Shown: positions 39,826-47,978 of the stretch, piece after piece
Layout: each line of letters opens with the position of its first letter
How positions within the stretch are numbered: position 1 is the stretch's first letter
Source: PALSA-612 sp963776735
GTDB lineage: Bacteria > Actinomycetota > Thermoleophilia > Gaiellales > Gaiellaceae
Direction: 5' to 3'
DNA length: 64,000 nucleotides
Assembly: GCA_963776735.1 (NCBI GenBank)
Contig: CAVZNV010000018.1
Location: 434,001 to 498,000, forward strand
Translations under genes and position numbers: made by a program
Notes under the pieces: generated by a model
Told to the model about the DNA's origin: nothing
The model's database searches: none
The model's input: the letters and a program-made list of their open reading frames with translations, nothing else

Positions 39826-41328
39826 GTGGACTACTGGAGCGGTCGCGCGCTGGATCTCGTGGACTGCCCGCTTCCCGCCGGAAGCGTGCGGGTCTACCGG
39901 GACCAGGCGGACTCGATGGTCGCGGCGCTGGACCGAGCAGCCGCGGCTGACGGCGCAGCGCCCGCCGTTCGGGAGGTCGACGGCGACTACTTGACGCACG
40001 AACAACTCCGCGAGCGGACGGAGCGGCTCGCCGGAGGGCTCCAGCGACGGTTCGACGTCCAGGCACGCGAGCGTGTGGCGATCCTGGCCGCCAACAGCGT
40101 GGACTTCGTGCTGGCGCTCGTCGCGATTCTGCGCATGGGAGCGGTCGCCGTCCCGCTGAACACGAAGTACACGACGCCGGAGCTCAACCGCCAGCTTCGC
40201 CAGAGCAGGGCGCGGCTCTTGCTCGCGGAGCCCGAGTTTTGGCCGAAGGCGGAGCCGGTCGCCCCGACACACAGCGTGCTCACTTCCGACTTCGCTCGCT
40301 TCGACGCCGATCTGGAAGCGGGGCCTATCGGCGCGGATGATCCGGCCACGCTTCTGTTCACGTCCGGTACGACGGGGTTCTCGAAGAGCGTCGTCCACTC
40401 GCACCGCAACGTCGTGACGGCAGCAGAGACGTGGATCCGCTGCGTCGACCTCGATGCACGCGACCGCACCGTTGTGGCGGCGCCGCTGTTCCACGGCACC
40501 GGCTGGCACGGCCAGCTCTTCCCGATCCTGGCTGCCGGCGGATCGGGGACGATGCTGCCTCGGTTCGACGGCGCGCGCCTCGCCGCCCTGTTCGCCTCCG
40601 GCGAGGCGACGTTCTTCCACGCAGCGCCGACGATCTACACCCTCATGCTCGCCCAGGCCGGCGGACGATCTGCGGCCGATGTGCGCGTCTGCGTCTCCGG
40701 CGGATCGTTCGTCACGCGCGCCCTGATCGCGGAGATGCAGTCGTTCGCGCCCGGGGTCGACTTCCGGATTAGCTACGGAATGACGGAGACGAGCTCCCCC
40801 GGAGCGCTCACGCCGGCGGGCTACACCGATCGGAGGCCCGGCGACGCGGCAGGTGTCGCGGTTCCGGTCAACGAAATCGCGCTCGACGACCAGGGTGAGA
40901 TCCTCTTCCGCGGCGCCACGGTGATCACCGAGTACGACGCCCAGGCGGACGTGAACCGGCGCTCGTTCGTCGACGGCTGGCTGCGGAGTGGAGATCTCGG
41001 CACGATCGACGACGACGGCTTCGTGACCGTTCTCGACCGGATCAAGGACGTGATCAACCGCGGCGCGGAGAAGATCCCGTCGCTCGAGGTGGAGATGGTC
41101 CTGTCGGAGCACCCGGCAGTTCGGGAGGCGGCGGTCGTCGGCAAGCCCGATCCCGTCTACGGCGAGGTCCCGCAAGCCTTCGTCGTCGCAGACGGCGTGT
41201 CGGCCGAGGAGCTGCTCGAGTTCGCCCGCACCCGGCTCGCCCGGTACAAGCTGCCGGTCGAGATCACGTTCACGGACGAGCTCCCGCGAAACCCCGGCGG
41301 AAAGGTGCTCAAGAAGCTTCTCCGTTAG
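39826..41328 (+). CDS. AMP-dependent acyl-CoA synthetase/ligase
   Basis: Class I adenylate-forming enzyme of 500 aa. Core motifs: LLFTSGTTGFSKSVVHSHRN (P-loop), SYGMTETSSPG (A5), SGDLGTIDDDGFVTVLDRIK (A7/A8 hinge) and the terminal Lys in LPRNPGGKVLKKLLR (A10). It activates a carboxylic acid to the acyl-AMP and then the CoA thioester; the pocket does not identify the substrate. GTG 39826 is the first start in frame after the flippase. It converges on, and overlaps by 4 bp, the thiolase gene. Confidence 0.93.
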   Translation: MDYWSGRALDLVDCPLPAGSVRVYRDQADSMVAALDRAAAADGAAPAVREVDGDYLTHEQLRERTERLAGGLQRRFDVQARERVAILAANSVDFVLALVAILRMGAVAVPLNTKYTTPELNRQLRQSRARLLLAEPEFWPKAEPVAPTHSVLTSDFARFDADLEAGPIGADDPATLLFTSGTTGFSKSVVHSHRNVVTAAETWIRCVDLDARDRTVVAAPLFHGTGWHGQLFPILAAGGSGTMLPRFDGARLAALFASGEATFFHAAPTIYTLMLAQAGGRSAADVRVCVSGGSFVTRALIAEMQSFAPGVDFRISYGMTETSSPGALTPAGYTDRRPGDAAGVAVPVNEIALDDQGEILFRGATVITEYDAQADVNRRSFVDGWLRSGDLGTIDDDGFVTVLDRIKDVINRGAEKIPSLEVEMVLSEHPAVREAAVVGKPDPVYGEVPQAFVVADGVSAEELLEFARTRLARYKLPVEITFTDELPRNPGGKVLKKLLR

Positions 41329-42461
41329 GCAGCGAGGATGTGGACGGCGGCGGCAGCGGAGTCCGTGCCGATCCAGCCGCCGCCGTTCTGCGCCAGCGCG
41401 AGGCGGGCGCTCTCGACCTGCCGCGCGCCGCAGCGGCCTTGTAGCTGCCAGGCGAGCTCGACGACCTGCGCGGCGCCGGTCGCTCCGATCGGGTGACCGC
41501 GTGCGAGCAGCCCCCCGCTCGGGTTGACCGGGAGCCGGCCGCCGAGCCAGGTCGCCCGTTCGGAGATGAGCCGCCCGCCCTCCCCGGACGAACACAGGCC
41601 GAGCTCCTCGTAGAGGTGGAGCTCTGCGACCGCCGTCGCGTCGTGGAGCTCGACCACGTCGAGGTCGTCCGGGCCGGCGCCTGCGAGCTCGTAGGCCCGC
41701 TGCGACGCGTGCTCGACCGCCGTTGGCGAGAGCGCATTGTCGCCGCGGCCCGAGGTGAGCACGGAAGCGGCGATCGTGACCGGCTTCCGATCGCTCGTCA
41801 GGACGAGCGCTGCGGCGCCGTCGGTGAGCGGGGAGCACATGAGCAGGGTCAGCTCGCCGGCCACCCGCCGCGAGGCCAGGACCTGCTCCGCGGTCACCGG
41901 CTCGCGGTACTGGGCGTACGGGTTGAGGGCGCCGTGTTCGTGATTCTTGACGGACACGAGGGCGAGCTGCTCGGCCGGCGGCATCTCCATCCCGGCGTAG
42001 AGATCCATGAAGACGCTGCGCTCGGCTCCGGCCCCGGGACCGAACCGTGCGCGGAGTTCTTCGAGATCCATCGACGCGTTGAACGCCCGCAGCGAGGCGG
42101 CCCGGTCGTCGGAGAGCTTTTCGTAGCCGGCGACGAGCACGCAGTCGTACGCCTCTGCCGCAACCGCTTGATGGGCGAGATGCAACGCCGTGGAGGAGGA
42201 CGCGCACGCGTTCTCGACGTTCACCATCGGAATCCCGTCGAAGCCGAGGTTGCGCAGGACGACCTGGGCGCGGATCGACTCCTGGCCTGAGATGAGGCCG
42301 TCAACGGCGTTCCCGACGTATGCGGCGCCAACCGACCGTGCCTCGACGCCGGCGTCGGCGAGCGCTACGCGAACCGCCTCCTCGACGAGGTCGCGTGGGC
42401 TGCGGCCGGGATGCTTGCCGAAGCGCGTCATCGCCGCCCCGGCTACGAAGACGTCGCGCAC
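41325..42461 (-). CDS. thiolase family protein (SCP-x/acetyl-CoA acetyltransferase-like)
   Basis: Thiolase fold of 378 aa. It opens RDVFVAGAAMTRFGKHPGRS, has the nucleophilic Cys in MVNVENACASSSTALHLAHQ, a substrate loop HDATAVAELHLYEELGL with the catalytic-site HD, and the motif NPSGGLLARGHPIGATGAAQ (usual GGxxxxGHPxGATG). The late Cys motif of true beta-ketothiolases (C-x-G-G-G) is replaced by ALAQNGGGWIG, so it belongs with the SCP-x/non-decarboxylating, possibly non-canonical thiolases. Last gene of the four-gene minus-strand operon starting at 44972. Confidence 0.88.
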   Translation of the reverse strand: MRDVFVAGAAMTRFGKHPGRSPRDLVEEAVRVALADAGVEARSVGAAYVGNAVDGLISGQESIRAQVVLRNLGFDGIPMVNVENACASSSTALHLAHQAVAAEAYDCVLVAGYEKLSDDRAASLRAFNASMDLEELRARFGPGAGAERSVFMDLYAGMEMPPAEQLALVSVKNHEHGALNPYAQYREPVTAEQVLASRRVAGELTLLMCSPLTDGAAALVLTSDRKPVTIAASVLTSGRGDNALSPTAVEHASQRAYELAGAGPDDLDVVELHDATAVAELHLYEELGLCSSGEGGRLISERATWLGGRLPVNPSGGLLARGHPIGATGAAQVVELAWQLQGRCGARQVESARLALAQNGGGWIGTDSAAAAVHILAA

Positions 42462-42462
42462 G

Positions 42463-42780
42463 TCAGAGCGGGGTGGCCGAGATCGCCACGCCGTTGTGGA
42501 TCAGGAAGCTGCGGACGGCGTTGCCGGCCGGGCGCCCGCCGTGCTCTGCCTCGAACTGCTCGAGCTGGGCGACGAGCTCCCGCCTGCGTCCGAGCCGGAT
42601 CGTCCGGCCGTGATCGTCCTCGCGAAGGAGCCACGCCACGAGCTCGTCAGGATCCTTCCCGACGAACGTGCAGAAGGCGGCCAGCGCGTCGAGCTGATCC
42701 AGGGGCTCCGCCCCGCCCCACTGCTCCGCATAGCCCTGCAGCCAGCGGGCGACGGCCGGGGACGTGTCGATGCTCGTCAC
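42463..42780 (-). CDS. 105-residue protein resembling a tyrosine-recombinase core-binding (SAM-like) domain
   Basis: GTG 42780 overlaps the nitroreductase stop (GTGA), so it is translated with it. The sequence AVARWLQGYAEQWGGAEPLD, then FCTFVGKDPDELVAWLL and GNAVRSFLIHNGVAISATP has the helical pattern of the N-terminal SAM-like domain of phage integrases (F...GK-PDEL...; RSFL-HNG). No catalytic domain follows. It may be an integrase fragment captured in the operon or an unrelated helical protein. Confidence 0.5.
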   Translation of the reverse strand: MTSIDTSPAVARWLQGYAEQWGGAEPLDQLDALAAFCTFVGKDPDELVAWLLREDDHGRTIRLGRRRELVAQLEQFEAEHGGRPAGNAVRSFLIHNGVAISATPL

Positions 42781-43556
42781 TCCGGAAGCCCGAACATCCG
42801 CGCCAGCGCGCGCAGCTCGTCCTTCCGCCACGGCGCCGGCGCCTCCGGCCGGATCATGCCGGCCGCTCGGAGCCGCTCGACGACTTCCGGATCGCGCTCG
42901 AACGGTATGCCGTAGCGGCCCTCGAAGAACGTCACGCCGAACTCGCTCCGCGGGCGCTGCCCGCCCGCTTCGGGATCCTCGGCCGGGTAGCCGACCAGCT
43001 GGATGTACATCGGGACGAGGTGGTCGGGAATGGCGAGGATCCGGCGTGCGTGCTCGGGGACGAGCGCCGTGAGCTGCGTGCCGAGCCCCTGGTCGACGGC
43101 GGCGAGCAACGCGTGGGCGATCGCGAGCCCGCTCTCGACAGCCGCCATGCGTCCCGCCTCGGCCGGGTCGTCCAGCAACGGTTTCAGCACCTGCGGATAG
43201 ATGACGTCGTCCACGTACGCGTGGCTCCAGCCGTGGCTCGGTGCGACCGCGCCGACGTCGACGAGTTGGTGCAGCGTCGTCTTCCACTCCTCGGCAGCGG
43301 TCGGGTCGGCGAGCCAGAAGATCCAGACCGGCGCGAGATCGTGCTGCGCCGTCGCAGGCGTCTTCAGGCTCTCGCGGTCCTCGGTCGAGAGGTCGTCGCG
43401 GTTGACGACGATCGCCTTCGCCCAGTCGGCGTTGACCGCCCGCGATGCGAGTCGCGCAGCCTCGAGGATGACCTGGATCTTCTCCCGCTCGACCGGCCGG
43501 TACGGCTTGTAGAAGCGGATCGACCGCCGCCGGCCGACGACCTCGTTGAACTCCAT
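42777..43556 (-). CDS. nitroreductase family FMN oxidoreductase
   Basis: Nitroreductase-fold protein of 259 aa. FNEVVGRRRSIRFYKPYRPV carries the RRS-R FMN-phosphate contact, AVNADWAKAIVV follows the usual 'PS..N.QPW' position in altered form, and ESGLAIAHALLAAVDQGLGT plus MYIQLVGYPAEDPEAGGQRP form the C-terminal family motifs. It reduces nitro groups, quinones or similar with NAD(P)H. It sits between the 468-residue protein and the 105-residue protein in one operon. Confidence 0.87.
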   Translation of the reverse strand: MEFNEVVGRRRSIRFYKPYRPVEREKIQVILEAARLASRAVNADWAKAIVVNRDDLSTEDRESLKTPATAQHDLAPVWIFWLADPTAAEEWKTTLHQLVDVGAVAPSHGWSHAYVDDVIYPQVLKPLLDDPAEAGRMAAVESGLAIAHALLAAVDQGLGTQLTALVPEHARRILAIPDHLVPMYIQLVGYPAEDPEAGGQRPRSEFGVTFFEGRYGIPFERDPEVVERLRAAGMIRPEAPAPWRKDELRALARMFGLPE

Positions 43557-43565
43557 GTCAGCGGC

Positions 43566-44972
43566 TCAGTGCCACGTGCTCATGTGCTCGCGGATCTGCG
43601 GCGTCAGGCACTCGGCGGCGTAGAAGCGTTCGTAGAAGGCGGGGTCGACGTGGTGCACGACGGCACCGAAGTTGCACTGCATCGGGTTGAAGTAGACGGG
43701 GCACTGGCCGTAGCGGTCGACGCAGTAGTCGACGTATGCGATTGCCGCCTCGGCGGCCCAGTCGGAGATCTGCGTTCCCGGGTGATTGACGATCTGGCGG
43801 ACGACGTCGGCCTTGAACGGCCCGCCGCGCTGGAGCATCCAGTTGTCCTCCCCCGGCGACATCGCGCATCCGGCTTCGTACTTCTCGGCCAGCATGGCTT
43901 CGATCAATTCGCGACCGTTCCCGTAGCGCGGCGACGGGACGAATGTCGCCTCCTTGACGCCATCCACGCCGAACGTCTTCATCGCGCCGCTCGCGAGCGG
44001 CGCCTTCTCGTTGAACGGCGCCCAGTCGAATCCGAGGCCGGCCGTGATGTCCGGGCGCGCGCCCATGAGGATGTCGTCGAAGTAGCCGCAGAAGATCCAG
44101 GCGCCGAGACCCATCGCCTCGGCAGCGAGCCGCATGTTCTGCACGTAGGAGCCAACCGGATACGTCTCGCCCTGGAAGACGGAGAACTCGTACTGGCTGA
44201 TCGTGACCGGGAACTCGAGCTTTCCCTCTCCCACCCACGGGCCGAAGCCGGCGGGCTCGCCGGTGACGTCGTCGACCATGTAGTAGTGCCACGCGTCCAG
44301 GTGGTTGAGCATCGCGCTGAAGTAGAGCCAGCCGATGTCCGTGATCGGGATGAACCAGGTCTGGCCTTCGCGGTTGAGGTTGTACTGGTACGGCCCGAAC
44401 AGCGATGTCGTCGGTGCGTCCGGCGGTCGGAGACCCCAGTCGACATCCGGCCTGCCGTCGCGGAGCTTGACCGTCCCTTCCCGGTACCACCTGAGGATCT
44501 TGTCGTAGTCCTCCTCGCCTTCGATCTCGACCATCTTCGAGCGCTCGCTTCCGGGGTTGTAGAGGAAGACGCCCTCGTCCTTCACGATCAGGAGGTCGTG
44601 TGCGAACGAGTTCCCCGGTGCCGCCGCGGTGCGGCCGGCGATGGTCACGAGCTCGTGGAAGCCGCCGTTCAGCGCGATGTCCCAGAGCGCCAGCCCGTTC
44701 GGGCCGCAGGCCGCCCACGCAACGATCGCCTCCTCGACCTCCGTCAGCGGAACCGTCTCGTGCTCTGAACGGAAGCTCAGCGGGCTCGTGCTCTGTGTGA
44801 GCGAGCGTCCGCTCGGGCGGGTCTCCGGTGCGCCGCCGTCGATCGAGTAGCCCAGACCGACCCGGCGGCTGCGAACAGTCGAGAGCAACTGCGGGAGCGG
44901 ACGCGTCTGTTCGAAGAACCGCTTCAGCTGCTGCCGCTGCGCCTCGGTCACGTCGGTCGTCTGAACAGCCAT
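43566..44972 (-). CDS. large hypothetical protein, possibly a divergent nitroreductase-type fold
   Basis: Cytosolic protein of 468 aa with GGAGGG before the ATG. Phrases such as VEEAIVAWAACGPNGLALWD, and YPVGSYVQNMRLAAEAMGLG followed by AWIFCGY, recall nitroreductases and SagB-type oxidases (S..QNM.LAA..LGLG). The middle (FIPITDIGWLYFSAMLNHLD) and the C-terminal Cys-containing part (YVDYCVDRYGQCPVYFNPMQ) are unfamiliar. It heads the operon with the true nitroreductase and thiolase, opposite the ABC importer, so a role in breakdown of the imported compound is plausible. Not recognised with confidence. Confidence 0.6.
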   Translation of the reverse strand: MAVQTTDVTEAQRQQLKRFFEQTRPLPQLLSTVRSRRVGLGYSIDGGAPETRPSGRSLTQSTSPLSFRSEHETVPLTEVEEAIVAWAACGPNGLALWDIALNGGFHELVTIAGRTAAAPGNSFAHDLLIVKDEGVFLYNPGSERSKMVEIEGEEDYDKILRWYREGTVKLRDGRPDVDWGLRPPDAPTTSLFGPYQYNLNREGQTWFIPITDIGWLYFSAMLNHLDAWHYYMVDDVTGEPAGFGPWVGEGKLEFPVTISQYEFSVFQGETYPVGSYVQNMRLAAEAMGLGAWIFCGYFDDILMGARPDITAGLGFDWAPFNEKAPLASGAMKTFGVDGVKEATFVPSPRYGNGRELIEAMLAEKYEAGCAMSPGEDNWMLQRGGPFKADVVRQIVNHPGTQISDWAAEAAIAYVDYCVDRYGQCPVYFNPMQCNFGAVVHHVDPAFYERFYAAECLTPQIREHMSTWH

Positions 44973-45025
44973 CCACCCTCCCTACGGTGCCGGAGAGCTG
45001 AGCTTAACCGCCGCGTGCAACCGAG

Positions 45026-45910
45026 TTGCGAGTGTCCCGAGAAGTGTATGTTCCGCAAGGGTTGGAGACACATCGGCAAGGACCGGAGGGGAGCGTCGTA
45101 GCCGAGTCGCAGAAACCGGCTTCTACTCACAGCGAACCGAAGATCTCGGTCCGGAACGCCACCAAGATCTACCAGGGCCGCGCCCAGCCGGTCCAGGCCC
45201 TCGCCGACGTCTCGATCGACGTGGCTCAGGGTGAGTTCGTGAGCATTCTCGGCCCCAGCGGTTGCGGGAAGACAACGCTGCTCTGGGCCCTGTCGGGACT
45301 GCACGCGCTTACGAGCGGCGAGATCGTCCTCGACGGCACGCCGGTGGTGGGTCCGCGGCCCGCGGAGATCGGCATGGTCTTCCAGGACGCGACCTTGCTG
45401 CCGTGGCGGAACCTGCGCCAGAACATCGAGCTTCCGTTCGTGATCAAGAAGAAGCCGGTCGACGCGCAGCGCATCGAAATGCTGCTCGAGGAGACAGGCC
45501 TCGCCGGCTTCGAGGGCTCGCACCCGCGCGAGCTGTCGGGAGGTATGCAGCAGCGTGCGTCGATCGTGCGCGCGCTCGCGCAGGACCCCTCCGTGCTCCT
45601 GATGGACGAGCCCTTCGGGGCGCTTGACGCGTTCACGCGCGACGAGATGAATCTGCTGCTGCTCCGGCTCTGGGGCGAGACCGGGAAGACGATCGTCTTC
45701 GTCACCCACAACATCAGCGAGGCGATCCTCCTCGCCGACCGGGTGGTCGTGATGACGCCCCGGCCGGGGCGCGTGGCGCATGTCTACGAGATCGATCTCC
45801 CCCGGCCGCGGACGATCGAGATGACCTTCGAGCCGGGCTTCATCGAACGGATCCAGGACATCAAGCGGACCGTCGAGACCGGCGGCCGGCACCTCGTGGA
45901 GGTGGAGTGA
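45026..45910 (+). CDS. ABC transporter ATP-binding protein, nitrate/sulfonate/taurine type
   Basis: ATPase subunit of about 294 aa. Walker A GPSGCGKTTLLWALSG, Q-loop GMVFQDATLLPWRNLRQNIE, signature LSGGMQQRASIVRALA, Walker B VLLMDEPFGALDAFTRDEMN and the switch His in VFVTHNISEAI are intact; the FQ-D-x-LLPW-N/R phrase is specific for SsuB/TauB/ThiZ-like importers. Start unresolved: TTG 45026, GTG 45032, GTG 45044 and TTG 45062 are all in frame before the domain, while the best Shine-Dalgarno (GGAGGGGAG) is too far in for them. The permease begins 1 bp after its stop. Confidence 0.9.
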   Translation: MRVSREVYVPQGLETHRQGPEGSVVAESQKPASTHSEPKISVRNATKIYQGRAQPVQALADVSIDVAQGEFVSILGPSGCGKTTLLWALSGLHALTSGEIVLDGTPVVGPRPAEIGMVFQDATLLPWRNLRQNIELPFVIKKKPVDAQRIEMLLEETGLAGFEGSHPRELSGGMQQRASIVRALAQDPSVLLMDEPFGALDAFTRDEMNLLLLRLWGETGKTIVFVTHNISEAILLADRVVVMTPRPGRVAHVYEIDLPRPRTIEMTFEPGFIERIQDIKRTVETGGRHLVEVE

Positions 45911-45911
45911 G

Positions 45912-46784
45912 ATGTCGCAGGTGCCGAGTGAGCTCCGCGACGAGATCCCGAGCTTCGAGCCCCGGGAGGAGCAGCGCGACCACGGTCTCATCAACTGGAC
46001 CGCGTTCACTTCGGTTCCGACCGCCCGCAGCGCGCTCGAGATCTTCACGATCCTCGGGATCGCCGCCGGGATCTTCTTCCTGCTGCAGGGGATCCTGACC
46101 TGGACGAACGAGCCGGAGTACGTGATCCCGCGCCCGATCAGCGTCGTGCGCGCACTCGGGACCGATTTCGAGCTGAACTACGGGCATGCGCTGTGGGTGA
46201 CGTCGCAGGAGTTCCTGATCGGGGTGTTCATCGGGTCCACCATCGGGTTGATCCTCGCCGCTGTGATCACCCAGAGGCCTTTCGTCGAGAAGGTGATCAC
46301 GCCGTACATCATCATCCTCGTCACGACGCCGATGCTCGCATTCATCCCTGCGCTGCGCCTGAGCATCGTCAAGGGCTTCAGCATCTGGGCGATCGTGGTC
46401 GCGGTCGCCCTGGCCTCCGGGCCGATGGTGCTGATCAACGCCTCGACCGGGTTCCGGCGCGCGGACCTGGCCAGGATCGCCCTGGCGCGTTCCTACGGCG
46501 CGAGCACCTTCCAGATCTTCCGGTTGATCAGGTTTCCGATGGCCCTTCCCATGATCGTCGTCGGATACATGATCGGGTCGATCTTCGGCCTCCTGACCGC
46601 GATCTCGGGAGAGATGGTCTCGCCGAGCTCCCAGGGCGGGCTCGGCCGGCAGATCGTCTTTTTCGCGGCGGCCCTGCAAATGCCGGAAGTGGGGGCGACA
46701 CTCGTTATCGTGTCCGCCCTCGGAGTCGCCATCTGGCTCGTCTTCCGCTTCGTCGGCAAGCGGTGGGCGAGCTGGGAGGCATAA
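45912..46784 (+). CDS. ABC transporter permease, nitrate/sulfonate/taurine type
   Basis: Membrane subunit of 290 aa: a cytosolic start, helix LEIFTILGIAAGIFFLLQGI, then the six-helix core. The coupling loop motif EAA---G reads RIALARSYGASTFQIFRLIR followed by FPMALPMIVVG, normal for SsuC/TauC/ThiX permeases. Later helices include YMIGSIFGLLTAISGEMVS and VVSALGVAIWLVFRFVGKRW-like hydrophobic sequence. It moves the ligand delivered by the adjacent, now frameshifted, binding protein. Confidence 0.9.
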   Translation: MSQVPSELRDEIPSFEPREEQRDHGLINWTAFTSVPTARSALEIFTILGIAAGIFFLLQGILTWTNEPEYVIPRPISVVRALGTDFELNYGHALWVTSQEFLIGVFIGSTIGLILAAVITQRPFVEKVITPYIIILVTTPMLAFIPALRLSIVKGFSIWAIVVAVALASGPMVLINASTGFRRADLARIALARSYGASTFQIFRLIRFPMALPMIVVGYMIGSIFGLLTAISGEMVSPSSQGGLGRQIVFFAAALQMPEVGATLVIVSALGVAIWLVFRFVGKRWASWEA

Positions 46785-46803
46785 CCCACTGAAAGGACTA
46801 CGA

Positions 46804-47971
46804 ATGAGCGAGGATTTCACCATGCCTGGCGACACCCGTGTGACGCGAGGGACGTTGCTGAAGAAGACCGCGGTCGGCGTCGCCGGTCTCGGCGCCCTCG
46901 GTGCGATCGGACGTGTCGGGCTGCTCGACGCGAAGCCCGCCTACGGAGCCGGGCCTGACACGATCACGTTCCTGTCGCCGCTGGCGAGCCTCGACACGAT
47001 GTTCTTCTACGACATCGTCGTCGCGAACCAGCTCGGCTACTTCAAGAAGCTGAACCTCAACGTCCCGATGCTCCCCGGAACGGGCGGCACCAACGCAACC
47101 CTCGGCGTGGCCCAGCACCAGGCCGACCTCGGCTGGCCTTCGCCGGGCATCCTCACCTACTCGCTCGACCAGGGCGTGCCGGTGCACTCGATCTGGCAGT
47201 CGTACGCCGAGCAACTGTTCGACTACTGCCTCCCGATGAATTCGAAGATCAAGTCGGTCAAGGATTCTCAAGGGTAAGACGATCGCGCTCCACAACGAGG
47301 CCGACTTCGCGATCAGCAATCCGATCCTGGCTGGGGCCGGCGTTGACCCAAAGACGGTCAAGTACGTCACGTTCGGCGAGCAGTGGCCGCAGGCGACGGC
47401 CACCGGACAGGCTGATGCAGGGCTCGTCTGGGAGGGTCTCCGCGGCCAGCTCAACGGGGAGGGGATCAAGCTCAGGTACCTGGAGGGGAAGACGTTCTCC
47501 AAGCAGCCGTCGAATGTCTATGCGGTTCGAACGGCCGATCTCGGTGACGCGAACAAGAAAGCGGCGTTCAAGCGCTGGCTGATGGCGGTCGTCATGGGCA
47601 ACGAGTTCGCACGCGCCAACCCGCGCGCGGCGGCCCAGATCACCTACCTGTCGCGGCCGGCGCTGAAGGACCTGTTCCCGCCGAAGACCGCGCTCGAGTC
47701 CATGGCCGAGATCGCAACGGGATACAGCCTGTGGAAGCGCCGCGGTAAGGGCTGGGGCTACCACGATCCGATCGGTTGGCAGAACTACCTCGACACGATC
47801 TACAAGCTCAAGCAGGTCAAGAAGCACTACAAGACGGGCGACGTGTTCACGAACGCCTTCGTCGGCCCCGTGAATGCCGCCGCGAACGTCAAGAAGGCGC
47901 AGGCGGATGCGAAGGCCTTCAAGCTGAACAAGGACTTCGCGGACTTGAAGGTCCCGAACTATCCGCTGTAG
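46804..47971 (+). pseudogene. ABC substrate-binding protein (NMT1/SsuA-like), frameshifted
   Basis: Periplasmic-type binding protein split by a one-base insertion. Frame 1 from ATG 46804 gives a signal segment (RGTLLKKTAVGVAGLGALGA) and the first lobe (MFFYDIVVANQLGYFKKLNL, then ATLGVAQHQADLGWPSPGIL), and runs into a stop at 47275. If one T of GATTCTC (47264-47269) is removed, the reading continues LKGKTIALHNEADFAISNPI to TAG 47971 with the rest of the fold (ATATGQADAGLVWEGLRGQL). The break lies at residue 154 of about 388. Either the importer is dead or this is a sequencing error. Confidence 0.85.
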
Positions 47972-47978
47972 GGAACTC

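Noticed and set aside
39826..42461. Polyketide or nonribosomal peptide cluster
   Set aside because: The ligase and thiolase are single-domain primary-metabolism types with no carrier protein or ketosynthase.
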